DNA of 64,000 nucleotides from an uncultured Clostridia bacterium. Its GTDB lineage: Bacteria > Bacillota > Clostridia > Christensenellales > Borkfalkiaceae. The stretch is from positions 178,417 through 242,416 of the forward strand of contig CALWCE010000002.1 of NCBI GenBank assembly GCA_944376295.1, read 5' to 3'. The notes beneath the pieces are model-generated. The model was not told the origin of the DNA, did no database searches, and saw nothing but the letters and a program-made list of their open reading frames with translations. The position numbers and the translations under genes are program-made. Shown piece by piece: positions 26,508 to 33,778 of this stretch. Positions within the stretch are counted from its first letter, which is position 1, and every line of letters begins with the position of its first letter.

Positions 26508-26981
26508 TTAATCACCCGAAACAAACCGGTCGATGGGCAGCATCCCCTTTGCCACCATAAGAAGTTTATCGTTGTATTCATCGACCGTATAGCAGGAGCA
26601 GGCGACCATGTAAAATAACAGCTCTTCCGAAATAAGGCTGTCGATAAAGGTTGCCGTAAGCCGGAATATCACTCCGCCGGTGGAATAATTATAATCAAAG
26701 CTTCCATCCGCCAACTTATAATTGATATAGGAAGTCGCAACGGCGCCGTCCACCCTATGATCCTCCGGAAACGTAAAAGGCAATCTGGATAACATTCTCA
26801 CAAGCTGTCTGTCCTCATCGATCAACACGACGAAGTCCATCGGTATATCCTCCCCGGCATAGGTAAACGTGATTACCATATCTTCGGGATGCCTCTCGTA
26901 TTTCCATTCCCTTGCATCGAGCGCCTTGCAAAACGTCTCATAAACCGTTTTAGCTTGCTTCATTTTAGTTGCGTCTGCCAT
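26508..26981 (-). CDS. YbjN-like / type III chaperone-like domain protein, paralogue 2
   Basis: A 157-residue protein starting MADATKMKQAKTVYETFCKA. Alternating strands and helices (WKYERHPEDMVITFTYAGED, PMDFVVLIDEDRQLVRMLSR, LPFTFPEDHR) and a Cys-rich end (YMVACSCYTVDEYNDKLLMV) resemble the YbjN fold, which is related to secretion chaperones. It clearly duplicates the next gene upstream: same length, same motif order (LPFT.x.EDR, DG.FDY.YS.G.I.FR.T, D.YNDK.LM.AK). The start at 26981 has GGAGGGAGAGG upstream. A partner-binding or chaperone role for the neighbouring ATPase or membrane protein is an inference. Confidence 0.65.
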   Translation of the reverse strand: MADATKMKQAKTVYETFCKALDAREWKYERHPEDMVITFTYAGEDIPMDFVVLIDEDRQLVRMLSRLPFTFPEDHRVDGAVATSYINYKLADGSFDYNYSTGGVIFRLTATFIDSLISEELLFYMVACSCYTVDEYNDKLLMVAKGMLPIDRFVSGD

Positions 26982-26994
26982 TTCCTCTCCCTCC

Positions 26995-27471
26995 TTAAAC
27001 AATAAATTTTGCGATCTCGTCGCACGTCATCTCGCTCTTGGCTGCCATCAGGAACTTATCGTTGTAGTGGTCGACCGTGCCACACGCACAGTATACGAGA
27101 TATTTCAACGCAGTCTCGCCGATAAGACTATCTCTGATGCTTGTGGTTATTCTGAAAATGATGCTGCCGTTGGAATAGTCATAGTCAAAACATCCGTCGA
27201 CCATGCAGTTGTTTGCCTGCGCTACCGCGACTGCCATTTCGCGCCGCCTGTCTTCGGCAATGGTAAAAGGCAGCTCCGAATACAGGCTGACCAACGCCCT
27301 GTCTGCGTCCACTTGGATCCTGATCGCTATGGGCAGATCTTCTCCTTGCGCTCTGCACTTGATCATCATCTCTTCCTCGTCCTTCTCGTAATGCCAATCA
27401 TCGGAGTCGAGAAATTTGCACAATGAGTGAAACACCGCCTGTGCCTGCTTTAATTGCTTCGTGTCAGCCAT
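26995..27471 (-). CDS. YbjN-like / type III chaperone-like domain protein, paralogue 1
   Basis: A 158-residue protein starting MADTKQLKQAQAVFHSLCKF, paralogous to the following gene. Motifs ELPFTIAEDRR, DGCFDYDYSNGSIIFRITT and YLVYCACGTVDHYNDKFLMA mark the same YbjN-like fold. Identity between the two is moderate, so the duplication is not recent and each copy may have its own partner. It begins about 20 bases after the AAA+ gene with a GGAGG site. It is probably cytoplasmic, with no signal or membrane segment. Confidence 0.65.
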   Translation of the reverse strand: MADTKQLKQAQAVFHSLCKFLDSDDWHYEKDEEEMMIKCRAQGEDLPIAIRIQVDADRALVSLYSELPFTIAEDRRREMAVAVAQANNCMVDGCFDYDYSNGSIIFRITTSIRDSLIGETALKYLVYCACGTVDHYNDKFLMAAKSEMTCDEIAKFIV

Positions 27472-27491
27472 AATAACCTCCAGATCATATT

Positions 27492-29462
27492 TTAAAAACC
27501 AATTCTGGTCTTTTTGATTGCTTTAAATGCAAACTCCTTATCGGCGCTTGCGTGTTCAAAATCGTCTTTTGTCAGCACAATATTTTGCCTGCCGTTGAGC
27601 TGACAGCGCATTGCCGCCTTTGCCCACGTCCGCTCAAACAGATTGCGCACAAAACGCGCGTTGCTGAATTCTTTTGCCTGTATGATCTCATCGGGCAGAG
27701 CGTTAAAATACGCATGGGCGGCAGCAAGCAGTTGCTTGTCAGACTTGAATCTGCCTTTGACCATCGATTCAAAAATTTCATAAAGCTGCTCACGGGTAAA
27801 GTTGGGGAATTCTATGGTATACGGCATTCGGCTTGCCAGTCCCATATTGCCCTCCATCAGCTTGTCCATGTCGTCGGTGTATCCCGCCATGATCACAACA
27901 AAATCATTGCGGTGATTTTCCATTTCGGCGATCAGCGTGTCGAGCGCCTCCCTTCCGTAGTCTCTCGAATTGTCGTCGCCGCGATAGAGTGAATACGCTT
28001 CATCGATAAAGAGTACCGAACCATATGCGTCGCGGCAGATGCTCGCAGTTTTAGGCGCCGTTTCGCCGACATATCTGCCGCAAAGATCGCGTCCGGCATA
28101 TTCATAGAAGTTTCCTATGCGAAGAACGCCTTTCTCCTTCAGGATCTTGCCGATGATCCTGGCAACCGTCGTTTTTCCCGTACCGGGATTGCCCACAAAA
28201 CGCATATGGATGCAGGGACGTTCCATCGAACTGTCCCTTAACGAAAGATCGATCTGCGCAACGATCTCCTCTATCCGCTTTTTGATGCTCTCGCTGCCGA
28301 CCAGTTTGGACAGCATTTCAAACCCCGAAAGCTTGGGATCGTCAACGCCGCTGCAAATATATTTCGCCTCGTTTTTACCGATGACCGTGTCGGTTTTCTT
28401 TGCGCGCGCATTTTGGAGCTGTTTGCAATAGACAAGCTCTTTCACGACCTTTTTGATCGTGTTGATGCCGTAAAATTTACCGTCGCCCTTCTCTTCCGAA
28501 ATGCGCTCAAAAAAGCAGTCCCACGCCGTTTTGGTCAATGAGAACTTTAAGCGGTCCAACTCATGTTCGGCAAATTCTTTGATCTCGTTTCGATTGAAAG
28601 GGGGAAACGAAAGCGCTCTTACATTGAGCAGATCGTTCAACGAAAAACGGATCTCCGCCAAAATGTCTTTGTCAACAAACGGCACTCTGAACACGACGAT
28701 AAATTCTTCGGAATGTTTTTCGACAATGCGTAAAAACTGCTTGAAGTACCGATTGTCCGTCTTATCCATCCACTCGCTGATATCGATGCACAAAAGCTTA
28801 ACGCTCTTCTTGTCGCCTTTGCCGAGCGCACGCATCGCATCTTCGAACGGCTCCATTTCCTCACGGAATGGACTCAGTTTTTCCTCGCGTACAGGATCGG
28901 CGCTCATTTTACACAAGCCCAACTCCCCTATCAGCTGCGCCAACAGCGTAAGGTATGTCGTCAGCCCGCGCCCTTCCCCGATAGAGAACAGATAGCACTG
29001 ATTGAAAAAGACCTCATAGGTACCTGTCCGTTTGATCTCGGCGGCAATATCCGAGATCTCTTTTGCGAGCGATCGAAACTCTGCCGCTCCCACAAGAGCG
29101 TTTATCTTTTGAAGGGCGTCACCCTTTTGCGCCGAAGGTACCCTTTCCGAGCTTTCATCTGTTCTTTTCAATTCGGGATCTTCGGAACTTTCCTCGCGGT
29201 CTTCGATCCGAACAGAGAGGATCCCTTGAAGCTCCTCCCGAGGATATTTACTAAGGAAGACGCTCTCGATCTTGCTTTTTGCCTCTTCCGCGCCGATCTT
29301 GTTTTCATCGAATAAAATACAAAGCGAAGTCAAAGAGCTCTCATCGCATTCAAACACGCCGAGAGCCTTCAACTCGCTTTCGATTGCGGCAATGGGCAAG
29401 ATCTCATCTTCGCGATGCGACAATACCCATTGCCCGTCCAGTTCAACCATCAGCTTTTTCAT
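27492..29462 (-). CDS. AAA+ ATPase of the CbbX/SpoVK type with degenerate N-terminal ATPase-like domain
   Basis: A 656-residue protein. The C-terminal half is a classic CbxX/CfqX AAA+ module: Walker A GNPGTGKTT near 424-432, the pore-type segment AGRDLCGRYVGETAPKT, Walker B VLFIDEAYSL near 482-491, sensor region VIMAGYTDDM and arginine-finger region LASRMPYTIEFPNF. Residues about 120-370 resemble a second ATPase-like domain without Walker A (KSVKLLCIDISEWMD and RVPFVDKDILAEIRF are visible), so probably a regulatory or structural copy. The first 100 residues are acidic and unassigned. CbbX-type ATPases remodel protein complexes. The gene follows the SLOG-like gene by 98 bases. Confidence 0.8.
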   Translation of the reverse strand: MKKLMVELDGQWVLSHREDEILPIAAIESELKALGVFECDESSLTSLCILFDENKIGAEEAKSKIESVFLSKYPREELQGILSVRIEDREESSEDPELKRTDESSERVPSAQKGDALQKINALVGAAEFRSLAKEISDIAAEIKRTGTYEVFFNQCYLFSIGEGRGLTTYLTLLAQLIGELGLCKMSADPVREEKLSPFREEMEPFEDAMRALGKGDKKSVKLLCIDISEWMDKTDNRYFKQFLRIVEKHSEEFIVVFRVPFVDKDILAEIRFSLNDLLNVRALSFPPFNRNEIKEFAEHELDRLKFSLTKTAWDCFFERISEEKGDGKFYGINTIKKVVKELVYCKQLQNARAKKTDTVIGKNEAKYICSGVDDPKLSGFEMLSKLVGSESIKKRIEEIVAQIDLSLRDSSMERPCIHMRFVGNPGTGKTTVARIIGKILKEKGVLRIGNFYEYAGRDLCGRYVGETAPKTASICRDAYGSVLFIDEAYSLYRGDDNSRDYGREALDTLIAEMENHRNDFVVIMAGYTDDMDKLMEGNMGLASRMPYTIEFPNFTREQLYEIFESMVKGRFKSDKQLLAAAHAYFNALPDEIIQAKEFSNARFVRNLFERTWAKAAMRCQLNGRQNIVLTKDDFEHASADKEFAFKAIKKTRIGF

Positions 29463-29560
29463 CTTTCGTCTCCGATCTTTTCCTGTTATTCATTTCGAAA
29501 AACGGAGCATACGGCTTTGTCCCTGCTTTCACAGTTTTTCATATCTGCCGTTCCGGGCGT

Positions 29561-31381
29561 TCAAAGCTCTATCTCAAGGTCGTTGTCCATGACATAAGAG
29601 CACCAGATCCCGTTTTCCACTATTTCTTCCCGCGCGACTTCCTTGATAAATTTCTCGACCGCCACGGGATCGTTCATTTTTACCACGTCATTCCATCTTT
29701 CCAGCGCCGAGACATAGAACGGGATCATATTCTCATTATCCTCGGCTTTCCTGTCGTAGGACAGTTTGTCAAAGTATCCGGAGAACAACAGCGCTCCCGC
29801 CGTCGCCGTCCCGACGCAAACCACCCCGAGATTGCGCCAACTAAACTCGCCGACGATCATACCGTCCCAGAACCAGGGAATATCCATTCTGCCGAAAATA
29901 AAAGACGCGACCTCAAAAAGGAAAATAAGGACATAAATGCCTATCGTGATATAACGGATCGCCGATGAGATTTTAGAACTCACCTCCGCCCGTTTCCGAT
30001 TTTGCTCTAACTTGGAACTGTGATAGTGAAGTTGACCGGTAGGCTTCTTACTATCTCCGAGCCATACATTCACGACTTCAGTGGCTTCAACGGGCACATA
30101 CCTTCTTTCATTGGTGATCGCGACGGACTTTATCGCTTTGGCGATCCAACTGTGATTGGACTTCTGCGTCCATGCATAAAAATCGCAAACGACATCGGAA
30201 AAAGGCTTACACTTGTTTCCGAACTCGAGAGAGGGCTTATCCTGAAGTACCATCGACGCATAAAATTGTGTCCTGAGCGCTTCGGCAAACGCGCGGTATT
30301 CGACATATTTTTCGCGCACGCGTTTTCTCTGCCCGTATCCCGTAAGCCAAATCAGCAGGATGAGCACGCCGGTGCAAAGCCATATCATCCATTTGATGGA
30401 AGCGTCGTCATACATCGTAAAAAACAGAGCAAAAAGCGTACCGAGGCAAGCTATGAGCAACAGCAGATTTGTATATTTTTTCTGATTTTCCTCATAAGAG
30501 AGCTTATCCGCCTTGATGTAATGCTCCCTCAGCATCCTATGATAATCATCGAGCTCATCTACCTTTGTCCAAAGCTTTGGCCTACGCACCATCGGGTCTG
30601 TATTTTCGGAATTATAGACCGAGGTTTTGTCTATGATCTCTTTGAGAAATGAAGGTATCTCCCGTCCTACGAGATATCGATCGCAGTAGGTTTTCCCGCC
30701 GTCTGACGGAGAAAACCTGCTCGACAGCCATCCGCGCTGTATCTTTCTGTCCGAACCATCCCCCTTCCTTCGTACGGAGATCCATTCTACCGCACATTCA
30801 TTGATAAATCCGGGTCGGTACAGGTGCTCATCGGAGAGATAATTTTGTTCCAGTGCAAATTTGACGACTTCGGCGGTGCCGCAGCCGAATTGATGCTGAG
30901 AAGGCTTCCCGTCCCACAAAGCCAACAAAATATGGCTGCTCGAAACCATATTGATACCCATTTGCCGATATTCGTAATCGGTATCTTTCATTGGAGGTTT
31001 ATTGTCCTTCTCTCTTACCCTGTTTATCCAATCTTTCTGTTTCTCGACATCGGGCGCGACCATGACCCTTTTCGCTTTTTCCAAATATCCGGGCAGCGCC
31101 TTTGCCACTGCCTCATCATCAAAACTTTTCACGTAGCGTTCCAACGGACACGGCAGCAAAGCATATACGTCGATCCCCATAGCAAATGCTACTTCCGCAC
31201 AAAGAATATCGGCTCCTTCTGCGAATGCGTTCAGCATTATAATAGGAGTGCTGCTGCCGCACTGATTCCGAATTTCTGTAAGAGCATCCTCTACATATCC
31301 CTTAATTGCAGGAATATCTGTAGCGACAAGATTGCGGTGCCCTGTAACACCTATTACTATAGGAATTTTATCGTTTTGCAT
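29561..31381 (-). CDS. SLOG-like nucleotide-sensor domain fused to SLATT-like membrane region
   Basis: A 606-residue protein. The N-terminal domain (1-190) has Rossmann-type motifs IVIGVTGHRNL (8-18), LNAFAEGADILCAEVA (about 50-65), SSHILLALWDG (about 146-156) and FGCGTAEVVKFAL, which fit the SLOG/LOG-like superfamily of nucleotide-derivative sensors. A middle linker is followed by hydrophobic pairs at about 306-355 and 484-535, resembling SLATT two-helix effector modules. SLOG and SLATT are known partners in predicted nucleotide-activated immune systems, where the membrane part is thought to act as a pore. It is the first intact gene of the operon, with AAAGG near the start. Family assignment is by motif only. 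Confidence 0.7.
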   Translation of the reverse strand: MQNDKIPIVIGVTGHRNLVATDIPAIKGYVEDALTEIRNQCGSSTPIIMLNAFAEGADILCAEVAFAMGIDVYALLPCPLERYVKSFDDEAVAKALPGYLEKAKRVMVAPDVEKQKDWINRVREKDNKPPMKDTDYEYRQMGINMVSSSHILLALWDGKPSQHQFGCGTAEVVKFALEQNYLSDEHLYRPGFINECAVEWISVRRKGDGSDRKIQRGWLSSRFSPSDGGKTYCDRYLVGREIPSFLKEIIDKTSVYNSENTDPMVRRPKLWTKVDELDDYHRMLREHYIKADKLSYEENQKKYTNLLLLIACLGTLFALFFTMYDDASIKWMIWLCTGVLILLIWLTGYGQRKRVREKYVEYRAFAEALRTQFYASMVLQDKPSLEFGNKCKPFSDVVCDFYAWTQKSNHSWIAKAIKSVAITNERRYVPVEATEVVNVWLGDSKKPTGQLHYHSSKLEQNRKRAEVSSKISSAIRYITIGIYVLIFLFEVASFIFGRMDIPWFWDGMIVGEFSWRNLGVVCVGTATAGALLFSGYFDKLSYDRKAEDNENMIPFYVSALERWNDVVKMNDPVAVEKFIKEVAREEIVENGIWCSYVMDNDLEIEL

Positions 31382-31493
31382 TTGATCGACCTTTCATCTG
31401 TTTTAGCCAAATAAGATTTTTACACTCTCAATATACATGATATATAGTCCTTCATAATGAAACATTGAGACTGCAACTCACAATAAAATAAGA

Positions 31494-31895
31494 TTATGTT
31501 TTCGATACTATTTCGGGTGCCGCATCTATTGTCTGTATTTCGCGAAATAGACCGATCTCGGTTTGAGCACTTCGGCGGTGCCTGTTGATTTTTTTAATGA
31601 CCCCTTCCGTTCCGACCGGTGCTCCGCCTGTAATAGTTGCTTTATTTCCTTCTATGTATCCAACAGAATGTGCTAAACATCGCTTCCCGCGGGATCGATA
31701 CTCGAGCCTCATCCTTTCTGCATCTCTTAAAGCGATAGCGCCCTCTTTCCCATACGTGAACAAACGAATAATATCTGCCGAGTTATGGCCTATCCTAAAA
31801 AACGCCTCTCCGAACTCCTCTTCAGGCATATTCGTTTCAATGAAAATATAATTTGAAAATACCGGTCGCCTGATATAAGAGTATACTTCGCCCGA
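31494..31895 (-). pseudogene. NusG paralogue (LoaP/UpxY-like antiterminator), N-terminus lost
   Basis: The frame reads RPVFSNYIFIETNMPEEEF then a helical middle and ends with a KOW domain: GGAPVGTEGVIKKINRHRRS and a final IVSK. This is the C-terminal two thirds of a specialised NusG-type transcription antiterminator (LoaP, UpxY, RfaH-like). An in-frame TGA at 31896-31898 separates it from anything upstream, and the roughly 60 N-terminal residues that contact RNA polymerase are not found in the expected frame. Other frames show only short fragments. An ATG at 31829 could still make a 111-residue KOW-containing piece. Its place right behind the promoter and before a long operon is what one expects for a processive antiterminator. 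Confidence 0.65.
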
Positions 31896-32017
31896 TCACG
31901 CAATAAGATAACTTTGCGCGATTGTAGCTACACTATATCAATTGCCCTATTTGCCGAGCCCTGCGCTACGAGCACCTTCGAAACGATCTCACAAAGCGAT
32001 CCATCCTAACCCGCGTT

Positions 32018-32038
32018 GGTAAAGGTGAAACTTTTACC
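32018..32038 (-). promoter_or_regulatory. Small leader hairpin in front of the LoaP remnant
   Basis: GGTAAA and TTTACC flank nine bases in the transcript leader. LoaP-type factors are recruited by an RNA hairpin in the leader; this could be such an element, but the match is by position only. Confidence 0.3.
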
Positions 32039-32083
32039 GACAGTCGATAATTCGACAAATTGGTTTAAATTTTAACTCTTATA

Positions 32084-32112
32084 ATTATATCACAGGGTCA
32101 TGTGAATTGCAA
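32084..32112 (-). promoter_or_regulatory. Sigma-A promoter of the LoaP/SLOG/AAA operon
   Basis: On the minus strand TTGCAA (32107-32112) and TATAAT (32084-32089) are spaced by 17 bases. No other good promoter was seen before the SLOG-like gene. Confidence 0.7.
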
Positions 32113-32208
32113 TAGTTTAGTTGAAAAAAGTTCACGTTTTTTACACAGAAAATTTTGGTTTAAAACATCTGTTTGATAGTACAGATCCTCTGACTTAATG
32201 TGTTATCC

Positions 32209-32264
32209 TTATATCAAAACAGCGCCGCCGAGGGCTTGCCCTCGGCGGCGCTGTTTTGATATAA
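32209..32264. terminator. Strong bidirectional terminator after the TIR-methyltransferase gene
   Basis: A 27-bp perfect stem, TTATATCAAAACAGCGCCGC onward, with a TT loop and A/T-rich ends that give T-runs on both strands. Its GC core is identical to the hairpin at 11784-11815. Confidence 0.8.
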
Positions 32265-32307
32265 AAGAGTCGACCATTTTTCCCTTTTGATCGGCAAAAA
32301 CCGCAGA

Positions 32308-33600
32308 TCAACGCTTCCCCACTCCGATATAGTCGTATTCAACATACCAAAAGCTCTCTTTCATAAACTCGTTTTCAAACATCGCAAGCAGCGTTTCCAT
32401 TTCGTCAAACTCTTGAAACTTGTCCTGATTTTCGGGATGACTTTCCCATTCCTTTCTGAAATAGTTCAGACGGTACGAAAAGCTTTCCCGGAACAGATCC
32501 TCTCTGTCGTCCATATCCATACGCGAAGTGTCTCGCATAAAGCTGAACATTTCAACATCGGAAAACCCGGATTCCGTCAGCCAGCTGTAGATCTTTCGTC
32601 CGTTCAGCCGGTCGGAAGTATTCGGACACGCCAGAGTTTTATCGATGATCGCCCTCATCATCCCGCGAGGGTCCGGATAAGCCGCCTTGGTCCCGTCGTC
32701 GGAGCCGCGCACAACGATGATCCCGCCTTTCACCAAAAGCCGTCTCAGGTTCCGGAGCGCAAGCTCGGGATCCTTCAGGTGATGCAGTACAAGAGAGGAA
32801 AAAATAATGTCGAAGCCTTTTATGCCGCGTTCCCGCATAAAGCTTTGCATGGTCGAGCGGAAGTCATCCGCTTCAAGATCGGCAACAAAAAATTCAAATT
32901 TATCGGGCGAATGAAGGTTTGCGTACTCGACGCACTTCCCGGCACGGTCGAACCCGTAAACTTTGGGATATTTCTCATCGGAAAACCGGGAGACCGTCAC
33001 CGTCCCGAAAGCCGCCCCCACATCCAGCACGGTCCCGCCGCCATAGCGGGCGAGCACATTCATATCGCTTTTATATGAGTTATTGCTTTGTATCGCCAAC
33101 CGCGCCTGCTCATCACCGTAATTGACGTCGTACGCCGATCCCCGCCTCATTTTCCAGGGCAGGATCGTCTTTTGCGGTTTGGACAACAGCCGCTCGTCTA
33201 TCAGCTTTTTATAATTTTCACTGATCAGATTGGGATCTATTTGCTGAAGCCCCTGGCGGTTTTTGATGCGCGCGATATCTTCGGGAAGATCGTCGGGTAT
33301 CGTGCCGTTGACAAACACGGGTACTACGTTTTTATTGAGCTTCAAAGCGAGCGCCAATTCCCTGTGCACCCAGTCGTCGGTTTGAAAAATGCGCTGTGAA
33401 AAAGTCGAGTCTGACACGATCAGTATAAAGTCCGTGCAATCTTCGATATTCTGACGGATAATATCGGGAAAAGCGCCTGTCCGCAAACTTTTTAAGTCGA
33501 AAAAGACAGTAAAATTTTGCCCTATCAGTTCTTTATAGAGCAGATACGCCGGATAAAACCCGTCTTTTCTTCGGTAACTGATAAAAATCTGATTGCCCAT
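32308..33600 (-). CDS. TIR domain fused to class I SAM-dependent methyltransferase
   Basis: A 430-residue protein with two clear halves. Residues 1-140 form a TIR domain: IFISYRRKDG (5-14), FFDLKSLRTGAFPDIIRQNI (33-52), FILIVSDSTFSQ, and DDWVHRELALALK, in which Glu81 sits where NADase-type TIR domains have their catalytic glutamate. Residues about 150-430 form a methyltransferase: motif I GTVLDVGAAFGT (189-200), the acidic strand-2 end in VYGFDRAG, and FDIIFSSLVLHHLKDPELAL. It has GAGGATGAGG upstream of the ATG and no obvious promoter of its own other than possible read-through from ppdK. No membrane segment. Bacterial TIR proteins are usually immune NADases or produce signal nucleotides; the methyltransferase fusion is unusual. 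Confidence 0.82.
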   Translation of the reverse strand: MGNQIFISYRRKDGFYPAYLLYKELIGQNFTVFFDLKSLRTGAFPDIIRQNIEDCTDFILIVSDSTFSQRIFQTDDWVHRELALALKLNKNVVPVFVNGTIPDDLPEDIARIKNRQGLQQIDPNLISENYKKLIDERLLSKPQKTILPWKMRRGSAYDVNYGDEQARLAIQSNNSYKSDMNVLARYGGGTVLDVGAAFGTVTVSRFSDEKYPKVYGFDRAGKCVEYANLHSPDKFEFFVADLEADDFRSTMQSFMRERGIKGFDIIFSSLVLHHLKDPELALRNLRRLLVKGGIIVVRGSDDGTKAAYPDPRGMMRAIIDKTLACPNTSDRLNGRKIYSWLTESGFSDVEMFSFMRDTSRMDMDDREDLFRESFSYRLNYFRKEWESHPENQDKFQEFDEMETLLAMFENEFMKESFWYVEYDYIGVGKR

Positions 33601-33663
33601 TTTTCCTCATCCTCTGTGATAGAACAGCCCGCGAGGCAGCCCTGCCTTCATCGGATAAAATAA

Positions 33664-33692
33664 ATACGCCCGCCCATTTTGAGCGGGCGTAT
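33664..33692 (-). terminator. Intrinsic terminator of ppdK
   Basis: ATACGCCCGC and GCGGGCGTAT (10-bp stem) are followed on the minus strand by TTATTTTATC. Confidence 0.75.
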
Positions 33693-33778
33693 CTACTCAT
33701 CCAAAGCGGATCTACGCCTTTTGATCTGAATGATCGCCTATATGGAGAGCCGGATCCGGCTTTCCGGCACACGCAAGC

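Noticed and set aside
29485-29545. 16-codon ORF between the SLOG-like and AAA+ genes
   Set aside because: It has no ribosome binding site and no protein-like features.
33748-33761. AGCCGGATCCGGCT palindrome after ppdK
   Set aside because: A perfect 14-bp palindrome, but it has no T-run and no neighbour that would use it; could be chance in this base composition.
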